Shown here: piece after piece, positions 21,801 to 28,851 of the stretch
How the letters are laid out: the number at the start of each line of letters is the position of its first letter
How positions within the stretch are numbered: the stretch's first letter is position 1
Assembly: GCA_004794785.1 (NCBI GenBank)
Contig: SJOL01007465.1
Span: 21,338-85,337 of the forward strand
From: Opisthorchis felineus
Taxonomy: Eukaryota > Platyhelminthes > Trematoda > Opisthorchiida > Opisthorchiidae
DNA: 64,000 nucleotides
Direction of reading: 5' to 3'
Position numbers and translations under genes: made by a program
Notes under the pieces: generated by a model
Seen by the model: the letters and a program-made list of their open reading frames with translations, nothing else
Databases searched by the model: none
What the model was told of the DNA's origin: nothing

Positions 21801-23038
21801 CTGGCGCACCGCTACGCCTTAATCCAATACCCATCAACGACAACTGATGATGTCACCTCGGTTGGTGATGAAACTTCCGCAATCAAATTGCCCAGTTCAT
21901 CGAGCCAACGACCAAACAGAGATGAACTTGGTTAGCCTGTCTGGTCCCTTCTAAATCCCAAAAGCAACAACTTCACGCTTTAACGAGCCTCCGAAAATCC
22001 ACAAAGGAGAGGTACCCGTCACACCACCTGCCCGATACACAAGCTTCCAATTTTTTTTACCAGATTAACAAATCCTTTTCCGAATATCTTGATAAGCAAC
22101 TTTAAAGATTCCGTCGCCTTTTTGACATTTTTAGACAAGGGACATTAAATGATGTACGTTCGCGATACACTAATGTGCCTGTAGACAAAAATTCTTGAAA
22201 TTTCGCATCATCTGTTAGAAAATGATTCAACACTGATTACTCGTACTAATCTATCACACACCCAATTAGTGTCAGGAATCGAGCTCTGCCTACAATCCAC
22301 TATTCCACATTTACACAGATTTTGTACGAACTGGAATGGAACAGGCATGGGCTCTCCAAGTGCATCAACCGTGGAAAATATTTTTATTGGATCAACTGGA
22401 GTTGTGGGTGCCTTCTTTGAAGGACCTTGAGTGGGTTCACATAGCACCTCGTCCAGCCATATCAATCTGATAGGTTTTGTCTGCTGCTGTATAACGCTTG
22501 CAATACTGCAACTACACCGGTTGTGTAAAGTTGGAGGCGTCTGGATTAGAGCAGCCATAAACCACAAGTGTTCTCGCTTTCATCCCATAAACACGAACGT
22601 TTACTTTCGGTTACCTGACGCAACAACTGGGTTGTATCTTAGATTAACAGAAAATAGTCTCACGACAACCATCCTCTCATCTGGTCTATTTGCCTGGTTT
22701 ATACTTCACTCGTGGGCTTCAATTTTCCGCTTACCGCTCTATGAGTAAGAAATAAGTGCGTTATCCTTTAGGTATTCGATCCGGTTTCAAACTCCAGTCC
22801 ACGGTCTTTTTTTGCCTGCGCGAGACTGCCATCTTATTTTCACAGCAGTACTTTGTGCCCACTTCAACACCCAACATTTGTCTTTTTTCTTTCAGTGCGT
22901 GAATGTTCTGCGGACTACGTGCCGAATAAGGTTGTCCCCATCGTGGTGGGCGTCGCCTTGGCTGCAATGATCATCATTGCCCTGACCACGTTCGTCATCA
23001 GCAGTCGTAGACGTCAACGTGGCTACCAGGAGATCTAA
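588..23038 (+). CDS. LAMP: LAMP-family lysosomal membrane glycoprotein, 4 exons (join 588-854, 10223-10478, 19767-19970, 22896-23038)
   Basis: The joined exons total 870 nt and encode 289 residues. In order they give a signal peptide (about residues 1-17, hydrophobic [12 protein letters not shown]), a Thr/Ser/Pro-rich mucin-like hinge (about 35-65), and a single LAMP luminal domain with cysteines at 73, 114, 188, 196 and 246. A membrane span follows (about 254-278), then a short basic tail ending in GYQEI, which fits the GYxxPhi signal that sends LAMPs to lysosomes through AP adaptors. Six N-glycosylation sequons are visible in the hinge and first part of the domain (N34, N68, N101, N111, N164, N172), and another at N182. 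Family knowledge says LAMPs coat the inner lysosomal membrane. One hinge plus one LAMP domain is more like CD68 or short invertebrate LAMPs than two-domain vertebrate LAMP1/2. Splice phases are 0, 1 and 1, and all six splice sites are canonical. The introns (9.4, 9.3 and 2.9 kb) are largely retroelement sequence. Confidence 0.9.
855..2950. other. LAMP intron 1, 5' part, no recognised feature
   Basis: Intronic sequence between the exon 1 donor and the first SINE. Several short open frames occur on both strands, but none has a recognisable family or plausible splice signals, and I see no repeat shared with the rest of the window. Confidence 0.5.
2953..3141 (+). mobile_element. tRNA-derived SINE, + strand copy
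   Basis: The head reads like a tRNA with A box TAGCTCAGTGG (2959) and a B-box-like TGTTCGAACC (3003). It is followed by the family body (CTGCTCCTGTC-AGGC-TGGGC, CTTCCTTAGGGTGGCA) and an AT-rich tail made of TTATTA repeats to about 3141. At least seven further copies of this family lie in the window, which supports a dispersed pol III-transcribed SINE. This copy is diverged, so it is probably old. Confidence 0.85.
3142..3866. other. LAMP intron 1, no recognised feature
   Basis: Non-coding intronic sequence between two SINEs. A short run of CATCATC-type simple sequence near 3615-3640 resembles the 3' tails of the local LINE family but is too short to assign. Confidence 0.4.
3872..3899. repeat. 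(AT)n microsatellite at SINE 3' end
   Basis: A pure AT dinucleotide run of about 14 units sits exactly where the SINE 3' tail meets its target-site duplication, suggesting it grew from the tail or the duplicated AT-rich target. Confidence 0.9.
3878..4082 (-). mobile_element. tRNA-derived SINE with target-site duplication, - strand copy
   Basis: This is a reverse-complement copy of the window's SINE family. The tRNA-like head is at the right end (GGTTCGAACC complement near 4017-4026; A-box complement near 4060-4070), the body includes GCACGAGGGCTGAGATACTG, and the 3' end is an (AT)n run at 3878-3899. It is flanked by identical 11-base sequences ATTCGATATAT at 3867-3877 and 4083-4093. These read as a target-site duplication and mark the insertion ends. 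Confidence 0.88.
4215..4300 (+). repeat. Possible tRNA-like SINE head remnant
   Basis: The segment contains GGTTGGTCAGTGGTTAGAG, similar to a tRNA A box, and about 50 bases later GGTTGGGGGTTACAACAC, which sits where a B box would be but is mutated. It abuts the tail of a minus-strand LINE fragment. Too degraded to assign to the main SINE family. Confidence 0.3.
4310..4790 (-). mobile_element. 3' end fragment of an APE/RT LINE, - strand
   Basis: On the minus strand the fragment encodes the C-terminal part of the LINE polyprotein in decayed form. A PRGGQ-W-like motif ([16 protein letters not shown]) and RLPGWG match the same region of the intact LINE copy at 15400-15490. It ends toward lower coordinates in a (GATGAC)n-like simple tail (4320-4350), as do the other copies of this family. 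Frames are broken, so it is not a gene. Confidence 0.75.
5090..5757 (+). mobile_element. LINE endonuclease-domain fragment, + strand
   Basis: A decayed APE-type endonuclease can be read with frame interruptions: AFNVRTL (about 5100), a DWIPVDGCL segment after a stop (about 5335), [10 protein letters not shown] (about 5428), VGRLSASG (about 5545) and DHIAISYKW (about 5725). These correspond in order to [29 protein letters not shown] and DHVVISHRW of the intact copy at 11852-13162. The fragment stops abruptly at about 5757, where the 3' end of a minus-strand LINE of the same family begins. Confidence 0.75.
5757..8790 (-). mobile_element. APE/RT LINE copy (defective), - strand, in LAMP intron 1
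   Basis: Reading the minus strand from about 8790 down: a 5' leader shared with the copy at 15830; an endonuclease start ([12 protein letters not shown], about 8530; SETRIQD, about 8455; DWIPVDSRL, about 8290); VYAPTDCSS and GGDMN (about 8195 to 8065); the RT N-terminal region (AAGPDD, about 7165; [12 protein letters not shown], about 6880); and the C-terminal part ([14 protein letters not shown], about 6530). Relative to the + copy at 15830-18735, about 210 bp around the VRQGCP and YADD motifs are missing at 6686/6687, so it cannot encode an active RT. The segment 5900-6685 is about 99% identical, inverted, to 17803-18594, whereas the flanks are only about 80-85% similar. Confidence 0.85.
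5900..6685. repeat. Arm of ~790-bp near-perfect inverted repeat (partner 17803-18594)
   Basis: This is the minus-strand LINE segment encoding the RT C-terminus. It pairs with 17803-18594 across LAMP exon 2. Its right end coincides with the point where about 210 bp of RT palm sequence is deleted relative to the other copy. Confidence 0.85.
8885..8990 (-). mobile_element. Short LINE 3'-end fragment, - strand
   Basis: Minus-strand sequence here (complement of CAATATGGAAAGAAACTGAC and following bases) matches the sequence near 5910-5970 in the neighbouring LINE copy, which lies between the RT C-terminus and the 3' end. A GTTGTACGTGGGCTGGGATA motif just left of it (8838) recurs at 18823 and, reversed, near 4830-4850, marking another small shared repeat. 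Confidence 0.55.
8991..10222. other. LAMP intron 1, 3' part
   Basis: No family-level feature was recognised apart from the splice acceptor at the right end (polypyrimidine GTGCTCTTTCAG ending 10222). Open frames at 9687-10208 run into the exon boundary but lack coding signatures. Confidence 0.4.
10223..10478 (+). CDS. LAMP: LAMP exon 2: central LAMP domain
   Basis: The acceptor is TTTCAG|AAAGGT and the donor GACAT|GTAAGT at 10479. The exon continues exon 1 in phase 0 and leaves phase 1. It encodes residues 90-174, with sequons at N101, N111, N164 and N172, Cys114 (partner of Cys73 in the LAMP fold) and a [10 protein letters not shown] strand typical of the domain. The exon has 256 nt, so skipping it would shift the frame. 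It is flanked on both sides by inverted near-identical LINE tracts. Confidence 0.9.
10606..10704 (-). ncRNA. Hammerhead ribozyme copy a (degenerate), - strand
   Basis: Read on the minus strand, the 99-nt segment has closing stem arms CATAAGGTCG and CAAGCTTATG, a CTGATGA box, a stem II loop CCAAGAAGG and GAAAC. The cleavage triplet is GCC instead of GTC and the base of stem II is mispaired, so it is probably inactive. The architecture matches seven other loci in the window. Confidence 0.6.
10738..10969. repeat. Inverted repeat: two ribozyme-element bodies head to head
   Basis: The arm at 10738-10797 (starting TTATACACTCATCTGCATAC) and the arm at 10910-10969 (ending GATGAGTGTATAAG) are reverse complements with some mismatches. 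They are the body segment of the hammerhead-bearing repeat in opposite orientations. Between them lies the ribozyme-distal sequence CTTATGAGTAGTGTATTACG in + orientation. The locus could fold into a long hairpin. Confidence 0.75.
10990..11394. other. LAMP intron 2, no recognised feature
   Basis: Sequence between the palindromic repeat and the start of the first + strand LINE. Nothing recognised. Confidence 0.4.
11852..13162 (+). CDS. LINE polyprotein N-terminal part: APE-type endonuclease (436 aa)
   Basis: The first ATG of the open frame is at 11852 and the frame stays open for 436 residues. After a Pro-rich N-terminus with three tandem repeats, the APE/EEP fold motifs are all visible: NVRTL (N155), SETRIQD (E184), [15 protein letters not shown] (D311, N313), [10 protein letters not shown] (D382, H383) and DSDHAMV (D406, D408, H409). 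These are the residues expected for metal binding and nicking of target DNA. In an active LINE the frame would continue into the RT. Here it ends in a stop at 13160-13162, probably by a frameshift, because [12 protein letters not shown] continues in another frame. The protein would be a truncated endonuclease, if expressed at all. Confidence 0.8.
   Translation: MPYSLRPRVRPTPCSRAGQTIESSDPGRIPKENPTVRCLVGQTFESEARGRVPEQNPTSSHCLVGQTFESKAQGGVPQPNPLPRPGQPGSIICPRSSVSTDVPPQPLPTTQANVTGSLDCQLSDRRALCSSLPINSKQNNTLLNPRDPFYIGAFNVRTLCQIGKQAMLAETLYSLKIDVCCVSETRIQDPRVVMHLRTPRMNSALSHFSLRVSGDPEAMTRGIYGVGVALSPRAERALLDWIPVNSRLCAVRLSSSIKLNASRHKKRCLFVVSAYAPTDCSSDAEKDTFYRELSGLIRQAKSTDIVILVGDMNAQVGRLSSLESHLGGRFGVDARHTDNGDRLLQLCADHELFLASTNFQHKHSHRVTWRPPTANQPWTQLDHVVISHRWEAIIQDCRSFWGTPLDSDHAMVRARLTVRFPSGPLKSARSMPIHHL
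11903..12110 (+). repeat. Three tandem ~70-bp repeats in LINE N-terminal coding region
   Basis: GGTCAGAC recurs at 11903, 11972 and 12044 (spacing 69 and 72 bases), each time followed by TTGAGTCA and a segment with CAAA-ACCC. All steps are multiples of three, so the frame is kept and the protein repeats GQTFES plus a P-NP element three times. Repeat-bearing N-termini are not conserved parts of RTE-type polyproteins, so this may be a lineage-specific expansion. Confidence 0.85.
13700..15706 (+). pseudogene. LINE reverse transcriptase region (broken)
   Basis: Linker and RT are readable in several frames: [13 protein letters not shown] and [10 protein letters not shown] (about 13870-13990), [17 protein letters not shown] (about 14110), then a 385-residue open frame (14469-15626). 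That frame holds the palm motifs [17 protein letters not shown] (about 14615) and EYADN (14745-14759), then [20 protein letters not shown] (about 15300) and a RLPGWG C-terminus (about 15470). The second catalytic aspartate of YADD is Asn (AAC). Frameshifts and stops between 14050 and 14469 separate the fingers from the palm. It reads as a dead but fairly recent copy. Confidence 0.85.
15830..18735 (+). mobile_element. Second APE/RT LINE copy (defective) in LAMP intron 2
   Basis: A 5' leader shared with the minus copy at 5757-8790 is followed by a decayed endonuclease: [13 protein letters not shown] (16024), SETMIQD (about 16119), SAYAPTDCS (about 16195) and [11 protein letters not shown] (about 16304). 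The next open frame (16953-17690) covers the RT N-terminal half: [46 protein letters not shown] and [23 protein letters not shown] (about 17640) lies in another frame and the YADD box is not intact. The C-terminal part (17890-18240) carries a TAA where the minus copy has CAA. The 3' end has GATGATGATGAC near 18714-18724. It belongs to the same family as, and is diverged from, the element at 11395. Confidence 0.85.
17803..18594. repeat. Arm of ~790-bp near-perfect inverted repeat (partner 5900-6685)
   Basis: Comparison base by base shows about seven substitutions, one single-base indel and one 5-base GGTGT unit difference from the reverse complement of 5900-6685. A premature stop after GAGAACATGTAG is shared. 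Similarity drops sharply at both ends to roughly 80-85%. Confidence 0.85.
18765..18900 (-). repeat. LINE 3' tail-like fragment and short shared repeat
   Basis: GTCGTCATCATCAACAGC followed by AACATCAGTGTTCAGC mirrors the tail seen at 4320-4385 and 5757-5800. Next to it GTTGTACGTGGGCCGGGATA (18823) recurs at 8838. The fragment is too short to show more than common origin. Confidence 0.45.
18901..19766. other. LAMP intron 2, 3' part
   Basis: Non-coding, ending in the exon 3 acceptor with a T-rich tract (TTTTGTTTCTCTTCCCAG). No repeat of the window's families recognised. Confidence 0.4.
19767..19970 (+). CDS. LAMP: LAMP exon 3: C-terminal half of LAMP domain
   Basis: The acceptor is CTTCCCAG|CAATCC and the donor GATCTA|GTAAGT. 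The exon completes the split codon from exon 2 (T+CA, Ser175) and leaves phase 1. It encodes the VGSYFQC segment that aligns with the conserved GxSYxC stretch of LAMP proteins (Cys196), then the strand [15 protein letters not shown] preceding the juxtamembrane loop. Cys188 eight residues earlier is an extra cysteine not expected in the two-disulfide domain. Confidence 0.9.
19971..20800. other. LAMP intron 3, 5' part
   Basis: No recognised feature. Short open frames on both strands lack coding character. Confidence 0.4.
20805..21003 (-). mobile_element. tRNA-derived SINE, - strand copy
   Basis: The tail end begins at a short A-run (AATAAAAAAAATAG) followed by GTTCAGCTGTATCACCCTTC. The body contains GGAAGCACGAGGGCTGGGAT and AGGTTGCCCAAACCTAGACAG. 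The tRNA-like head on the right (GGTCGGGTCCGAACCACAGA) has a mutated B box. Confidence 0.85.
21004..22895. other. LAMP intron 3, 3' part
   Basis: No gene recognised. A short tRNA-like stretch at 21407-21450 (GGTAGCTCAGC and, 20 bases on, GTTGGTTCGTCC) may be a remnant SINE head. The intron ends with GTCTTTTTTCTTTCAG before exon 4. Confidence 0.4.
22896..23038 (+). CDS. LAMP: LAMP exon 4: membrane span and GYQEI tail
   Basis: The acceptor is TTTCTTTCAG|TGCGTG and the exon completes codon 243 (A+TG, Met). It encodes Cys246, a juxtamembrane stretch, the membrane span [23 protein letters not shown] and a basic tail [12 protein letters not shown]. The stop TAA is at 23036-23038. The membrane helix with small residues and the C-terminal Gly-Tyr-x-x-Ile signal are the strongest family marks of LAMPs. 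Polyadenylation site not located; no clean AATAAA was found in the next few hundred bases. Confidence 0.92.
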
Positions 23039-24420
23039 AATCATCATCCTCCCCACCAGTGTCCCCTCGATTGCTCAACATCTCATCCGCTGCTCTTTGA
23101 TCTGCTCTGTAGTTATTGAACGTCATCATTCAATTCGAACTCGTCATTGCACCATCGCCACTGTTTTATCGACTCAGCACGTGAGAGATTTCACTGGGCA
23201 AAAGGCTGTATATTGATTCGATATTCTCCACCACTACAAGTTTTGTGTCCCCTACACTCCGGATTGATGTGATCGTCATTACTTGATGTCATCTCCATTT
23301 GCTTTGTAGACAGTATGGAACAGTATGGCGATGGAGAAAGCCGACTTCATCGTGATTTTTGCGTATCTTGAGAACGTTTGTACCTGTCGTTTTAACGCGA
23401 TGTTCTCATCAGCTTCAATATTTTCGCTCGTAATTGATCTTTATGCTTTCTTGTTTATGTGGAATTGGGAGAAGGCAAGGTATTCTTCGGAAGGTACCAA
23501 GCCCTACTGAAGTATGCGTCCCATTTTTCGTCCTCACACTGATAGTTGGTGTAGGCAACATCATCATCTGATTTACTCTGGCTTTAAATAACCGCTTTAC
23601 GATCGTACCGCGATGCGCTGAGCTGTCCTTCATCACGGCAGTGTTGGGCATTCATTTATTAGTCATTCAGTCAACTGCTCAGCTATTGGCTGACCACAAT
23701 GGTTGCAGTTGCTATCTACTGAGGATAGAGAGGAGACCGTCGCACATTTCATCAGGTCAGTGTTAAAAGTTGAAGGGCTTCAGTCACTGTAAGTAGTACA
23801 AAGCGAGAAAACATGTCAAGAAACTTGTGCCTTTCTGTCGAATGCCCAGACGGCACTGTAACGTGTTTAAAACAAGTTTGTCATCAGCCTTGTATTCCCC
23901 TATATACCTTGTGAGTTTCTGCTTGTTTTTGTGGCCGGTTTAAAGGACCTGACTCTCCGGATGTCGGTGTTTGGCATCAACGGATACCCAAAGAACGGGG
24001 TTGTAGCGGGTGTTGGGATGCATGCGTTAAGGACATCCAGCTGGGTTGTCAGACGTTTGCCTACGAACACGAAACTGATGCAAACGCATAGGCCCCCCCC
24101 CCCGCGAGGGGTGCAGAGTCTGCACCGGTGGTAGTGGGTGTTTCGCAGGTCAGAAAGGACAAATTACCTCTCTTTTTTTCCCACAATGCTTCGCCAACCA
24201 AGTTTTTGCTTGGCGTTCATGTAACAGGTCACTGATGTTTGATCGAGTAATTCCAACACAGGTAAGGTGAGCAGGGAAGTCGTGAAGGTTGACCGGATTT
24301 AGAGAGGCCTCTTGGGGGCATGTGGCGCGCATTGTTCGGTAAAAAGTGTGCGCGCTTGAAAATGGGTTCGAGCTTATATATAGGTACCTTAAATGACCTT
24401 TTCAGCGAGGCGCTGTGGCC
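23039..24420. other. LAMP 3' UTR and downstream sequence
   Basis: The start of this stretch should be 3' UTR. A homopolymer run of 12 C lies at 24092-24103. No further gene recognised. Confidence 0.4.
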
Positions 24421-24426
24421 TTCGAC

Positions 24427-24612
24427 ATGTTCAGCTGTAGCACCCTTTCGGTGCCTAACTGCCATGCCACCCGATGGAAGCACGAGGGCTGGGATACTGC
24501 CAGGTTGCCCAAGCCTAGACAGAGGAAGTCGAGAGGCAGAGGTCGGTTTCGAACCACCGGCCTTCCGGTCAGTAAATTCGCGCCTAACCACTGAGCCGTC
24601 TCGCCCTGTGAC
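24427..24612 (-). mobile_element. tRNA-derived SINE, - strand copy
   Basis: A well-preserved copy. It reads GTTCAGCTGTAGCACCCTTT at the 3' side, then GGAAGCACGAGGGCTGGGAT and AGGTTGCCCAAGCCTAGACA. The tRNA-like head on the right has the complement of GGTTCGAAAC near 24545 and a TAACCACTGAGC A-box complement near 24585. Confidence 0.88.
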
Positions 24613-25080
24613 GACTGAGTCGCGGCAAATGGCGTATGCTTCCAGGTTACTCTCATTTTTAAACGCTAGTGCGGCCTCGCAGATGCCTTGGTCGATTGAC
24701 GCAACCCATTCGGTGGCGCTGTTTCTTGACTGTAGTTTGACTGTCCTTTTTCAAAGTTACATTGTGACGGAGCACTATTCCAGTGCAGCGCAAAGCAGAT
24801 TGTAGCCCCCTGCACATGAAGTCCGTTTTCATAAAATCTTCAAACGACGAGGATTCGAGACATGTTTGGATGTACAGAATCACCGGCGAGTTCCATTTTT
24901 GGACTTAGATGCTCTAGGAATCCGCCATCTTGTGATAAACACTCGTTTGTAATTTAGGTGTTAACAATGGCAGTCTCAGCTGAGTTTCTCGTTTATGGTA
25001 CCCTTCAGTTGAGTTTGCCATCGACACCAAGTCAATTTGCACACGAGTGTTTACCGCAACGTGTATAATTTTGTACAATT
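24613..25080. other. Intergenic, no recognised feature
   Basis: Sequence between two SINEs. Nothing recognised. Confidence 0.4.
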
Positions 25081-25083
25081 TGA

Positions 25084-25250
25084 ACTCGGGTAGCTCAGTG
25101 GTTAAGATGCAAATTAGCCGGGAGGCACGTGATTCGGACCCCGTCCCAACCTCGGCTGACCTTGTCTGGGCTTGGGCAACCTGGCAACACCTCAGCTATC
25201 GTTCTTCTTTCGGATGCCACGGCAGCTAGGCAACGAAAGGGTATTTGCTT
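25084..25250 (+). mobile_element. tRNA-derived SINE, + strand copy
   Basis: A box GGTAGCTCAGTGGTTAAG at about 25089; B box degraded (GTGATTCGGACCCC). The body includes CTGGGCTTGGGCAACCTGGC and the 3' part GGCAACGAAAGGGTATTTGC. Same family as the other copies. Confidence 0.85.
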
Positions 25251-25990
25251 CATTTACGAACTAAGCCTGGTGGAAATCCTGGAACTAGGTTTGGCTGATG
25301 AGCTCCATGAAGGGTGACGAAACCTGTAATGGGTTGACTAAAGTTTTCGTCAACCTTATGTAATATTAGAAAGTATCTGCCACCTTGTGCGTTACTCCTC
25401 CGTGGTCTTTACTCGCTATGTCAACCACGACTGAAGTCTGCGCGAACATCGATTTGTCCGTATCAATATATTCGCGTATGCGTAACTTCCGCATCTTGGT
25501 TGTTCTCTTTTCCACATCCCGAAGACAGTTTTCTCTTAACATTGGAAGGAACCACGAAACTGGCGGTTAACTTGTTCGGACGAATGTTTCGACATTGTGT
25601 AATTGTAGTCGGGTGAGCGTTGCGTCCGGATGGGACGACGGGATTCGGTAAGTACACAAAGAAATACTTAGTTTACAGCGTTTACTGCATACACTATCCT
25701 CCACTGTAGGACCGTTCCCCAGAGAGTCCACAGAATCACTTCTGAATTCTTATGGGAATTCCCATCTCTAGGGAGTCCGTGGTTTGTCCTTGGATGAGCG
25801 AAATAAAGATCATGAACCACATTATCTATGGGTGAGCACGCTAAATGGGTTCAAAGCGATTTTTAACGATCTTGTGGAGTTGAAACCCCATACGCTGTCG
25901 TTACTGCTCGGCATGTGTTGTAATCACTCGCATTGGGAAGGACGAAATTCAACAGAACTCTCCCGTTTGCTCCGGACCGAGACCTCAGTC
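25251..25990. other. Intergenic, no recognised feature
   Basis: Short open frames only, with no family recognised. Confidence 0.4.
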
Positions 25991-25993
25991 GTC

Positions 25994-26168
25994 ATCGTTC
26001 AGCCATAACACCCTTTCGGTGCCTAGTTGCCATGCCACCCAGGGGAAGCACAAGGGCTGAGATACTGCCAAGTTGCCCAAGCCTAGACAGGAGCAGCCGA
26101 ATTTGGGTTCGAACCACAGACATTCCGTTCAGTAATTTCGCGCCTTAACCACAGCTCGCTCGCATCAC
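25994..26168 (-). mobile_element. tRNA-derived SINE, - strand copy
   Basis: Starts ATCGTTCAGCCATAACACCC on the tail side, with body AAGTTGCCCAAGCCTAGACA. The tRNA-like head on the right contains TGGGTTCGAACCACAGACAT (B box complement). Confidence 0.85.
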
Positions 26169-26570
26169 TCATCACGTTATTGTTCATCGTAGGGTGTTCA
26201 TGCATCATTTACTCTGGAGTACCGAATGCCAGTGGAGAAAGGATTTGGGTAAGTAAACTGTCAACTCCAGAAGGACTCCAAGTGCCCCTTTTGCTGCCAA
26301 TGTTCGACCGAAGTGTACTTATCGTGCTCCTAGAAAAGTGAGTGTGGAGATGGCCTCTTCGGGAAGACTACCTTGTAAAGTTGAAAGTATTGTACAATCA
26401 GTTTGTCAGGCTGTCTATCCATGTGTTCGTTGGACTAAACAGGTGTCCAGTCAGTTCAGTTTTTCAGCTCACAAACTGTGTATCGAAGTGCATTGGTTCT
26501 GGCCGCTACAGCCCTGTTCATCCAGGAAAAGAAGAATAAGGGGATGAGAGCCATGGGGTGGAGGTGATGG
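26169..26570. other. Intergenic, no recognised feature
   Basis: Overlapping + frames at 26338-26547 have no recognisable content. Confidence 0.35.
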
Positions 26571-26574
26571 CCCT

Positions 26575-28745
26575 GTCAGTTCGGTAATGTCGAGTGGTTC
26601 TGTTTGTCCGGTGTTTCATGGATTAACAGCTGCACACTGAAGGTGATAGCTTTGATGCAAGACCGCCATTGGCTGCGTGGCAGAGCCATCTCTGTCAGAG
26701 TCACTAACCCCTGGTTTGTCTGGCCCCGCGGTCTCCATCCGAAAAGATTGCAGTTATCAACGCGATTAAGTTGACTGGCGAAGGCTTTCATGCTTCATTA
26801 CCAAGTCATAGACTGGCCGCCTTTCGGTAGTCTCCATCCGATACAAGGCTGGGCGAAGAGGACTTTACGAGGCAAACGGCCCTCTGGGATACGAAGCACA
26901 TGGCCTAGCCAGCGTCACCTGTGGATTGTGACATGCTGATCTATCGATGGAGAGAATAAATTTCCGGACGACCATCGGGCGTAATTCAGTACTACTGATC
27001 TGGTGTTCCTACCACGCTCGCGCAATGCCTCGGAGGCACCTACAGCCAAACGAATAGAGCCTTCAAAGGTCTTCCACACGCAACGACCACGTCTGATTCA
27101 TAAAATAGGACAGATCGGACCGCGGCCTTTTACACAGCACTTGACAGTCAAGCTGATGTCTCGTCGGCGCCACAAGTGTCAGAGGTTAGCAAACGCTGCC
27201 CTGGCCTTCCCATTTCGAAAGGTGATTTCGTCTTTCGCTAGATCCCCGGGACTTATGCAGTTGTCCAGGTAAAAAAGTTTTCTACACTGTCGATCGGTTC
27301 ACCCGCAAGCATGGTGCTTGATTTGGTCCCAACCAGTTTTGCAACAACACCTTATGGGTGCGAAGCGCATAACGAACTGTGCAACAGAAATAGTTTGCGC
27401 TTCTAAAGGGTTTGATCCCAAAAGAGCAATTTCATCAGCGTACCCCGTGGGCGAACGCCCCGGGAATGTTTCGATTCGCGAGGTATTAAAGGCAGGTAAA
27501 GAAGATCCAAGCAGCATATTGATTACGAAGTTGAAAAGAGACCTCAACAGAGGGCATCCTTGCCTGACACCATTGGATGTGTTGAGCTCAGGAGAGGATT
27601 TGCCGTAGACACGTTCGCGCCCACGGGAGGAGGTAGATAAAGACAAGAATTTCGAAGGGACGCCCTTCATCGAAAAACACTTGCAGTTTTTGTTAATCAA
27701 CGGGGTCAAAAGCAAACCTGAGATCGAGAAATACAACGATTATTGGTCATCGGATGCAGAGGCGCAGTTCTAACACTTGCCACGAGGTAAAATAAATAAT
27801 CGTTCAGCTGAACCACGATTTCAGTGCCAAGCTGCCACGTCACCCGAAGGAAGCACGAGGGCTGGGGTACTGCCAGGTTGCCCAAGCCTAGACGGAAGTA
27901 GCCGAGGTTAGGTTCGAGCCGCGGACCTGCTCGTCAGTAAGTTCCCTCGTTAACCACTGAGCTATCCCGAGCTCGAGGTGAAAATATGATCGACTCAACC
28001 TCAGCCAGGGCGAAACCTAGCTTGTTTATCGCGAATCTGACTCGCCTGATGATGGATGAGCTTGCGTGGGATAATACCAGTGAGCACCTTGGAAGCCATA
28101 TTCACTAGGATGATGCCCCGGTGCTTTCTGTAAGATGTTTTTGCACCCTTTTTGAACCACCCTTCTAGGTGGTTTATGTTGTTAGAATTTTTACTTCGTT
28201 CCAGACATTTTGGAGTAGGGTCAGGTTAGCCACAGCGGACTCGCCACAGGGTGCAAACCGTCAGGTCCAGGTGCTTTGGTGCGCTGAAGCAGAGGTTGCA
28301 CTCTGGACTTCCTTCGTCGATAGTGGACTGATCTCACTGATTCGATCCGATTCAGTTCGTCCTTCCAGAGGGTGAGTTGATAGGGCCAAGATAAAATGTT
28401 CTTCAAAGAGTTGAGCCCACCGTTCAAAAAGACGTTTCCGTAAACTCATTGAAGTCCCTTCATTCCTGAAGATCGCTTCACCAGCACCCATCCCCTCGGA
28501 TCAGTTGATCGGGGGAGCTGGCACAGGGTGTGGTTGTTCTGCGTTTCAATAGCTTCGCCATTTCCCGGGCTTTTGCGATCTGCAAGCACTCTTTGTCAAT
28601 CCTTATGCTTTTCATTATTCCCGTTTGAGGGTTCTTCGCGCGCCATCATAGCCGTTTGTTGTTGGGATAGTTTTCCTGGCTTCAGTCAGAGCTCCTGATC
28701 TTGACGAGATCCAGTGTTCGAGCTTATCACTCAGGTCGTTGGTTC
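26575..28745 (-). mobile_element. Decayed APE/RT LINE, - strand, split by a SINE
   Basis: On the minus strand from high to low coordinates: a linker with RRLFERWAQLFEEHF-like sequence (about 28430), [12 protein letters not shown] (about 28260), then, after an inserted SINE (27794-27973), GVPSKFLSLS, VRQGCPLLRSLFNFVIN (about 27560), GYADEIALLGSN (about 27450) and a C-terminal SQWRSCIKAIT (about 26660). The palm box is YADE instead of YADD. Only the region downstream of the endonuclease is recognisable. It is homologous to, but clearly diverged from, the LINE copies in the LAMP introns. Confidence 0.8.
27794..27973 (-). mobile_element. SINE inserted inside the - strand LINE
   Basis: A minus-strand SINE copy (GTTCAGCTGAACCACGATTT at the tail side; GCACGAGGGCTGGGGTACTG in the body; TTAACCACTGAGCTATCCCG at the head). 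It is bounded by CGAGGTAAAAT at 27783 and CGAGGTGAAAAT at 27974, an imperfect target-site duplication. The LINE reads on either side. Confidence 0.85.
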
Positions 28746-28851
28746 TTCCATCTAGTGGCTGCAAGCATGAAAATGTGTTTAGAGGTACAAACACTCACTA
28801 AAAGTTACTCAGCTGAATAGCTTGAAGCGCATCATTCTAACCCATGTTAAG

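Noticed and set aside
24092..24103. C homopolymer as a structural or regulatory site
   Set aside because: A single short run with no partner or context.
3907..24591. Open frames over the SINEs (for example 3907-4104 -, 24229-24591 -) as protein genes
   Set aside because: The peptides are just translations of the SINE body and recur wherever the SINE does; such frames often yield spurious gene models.
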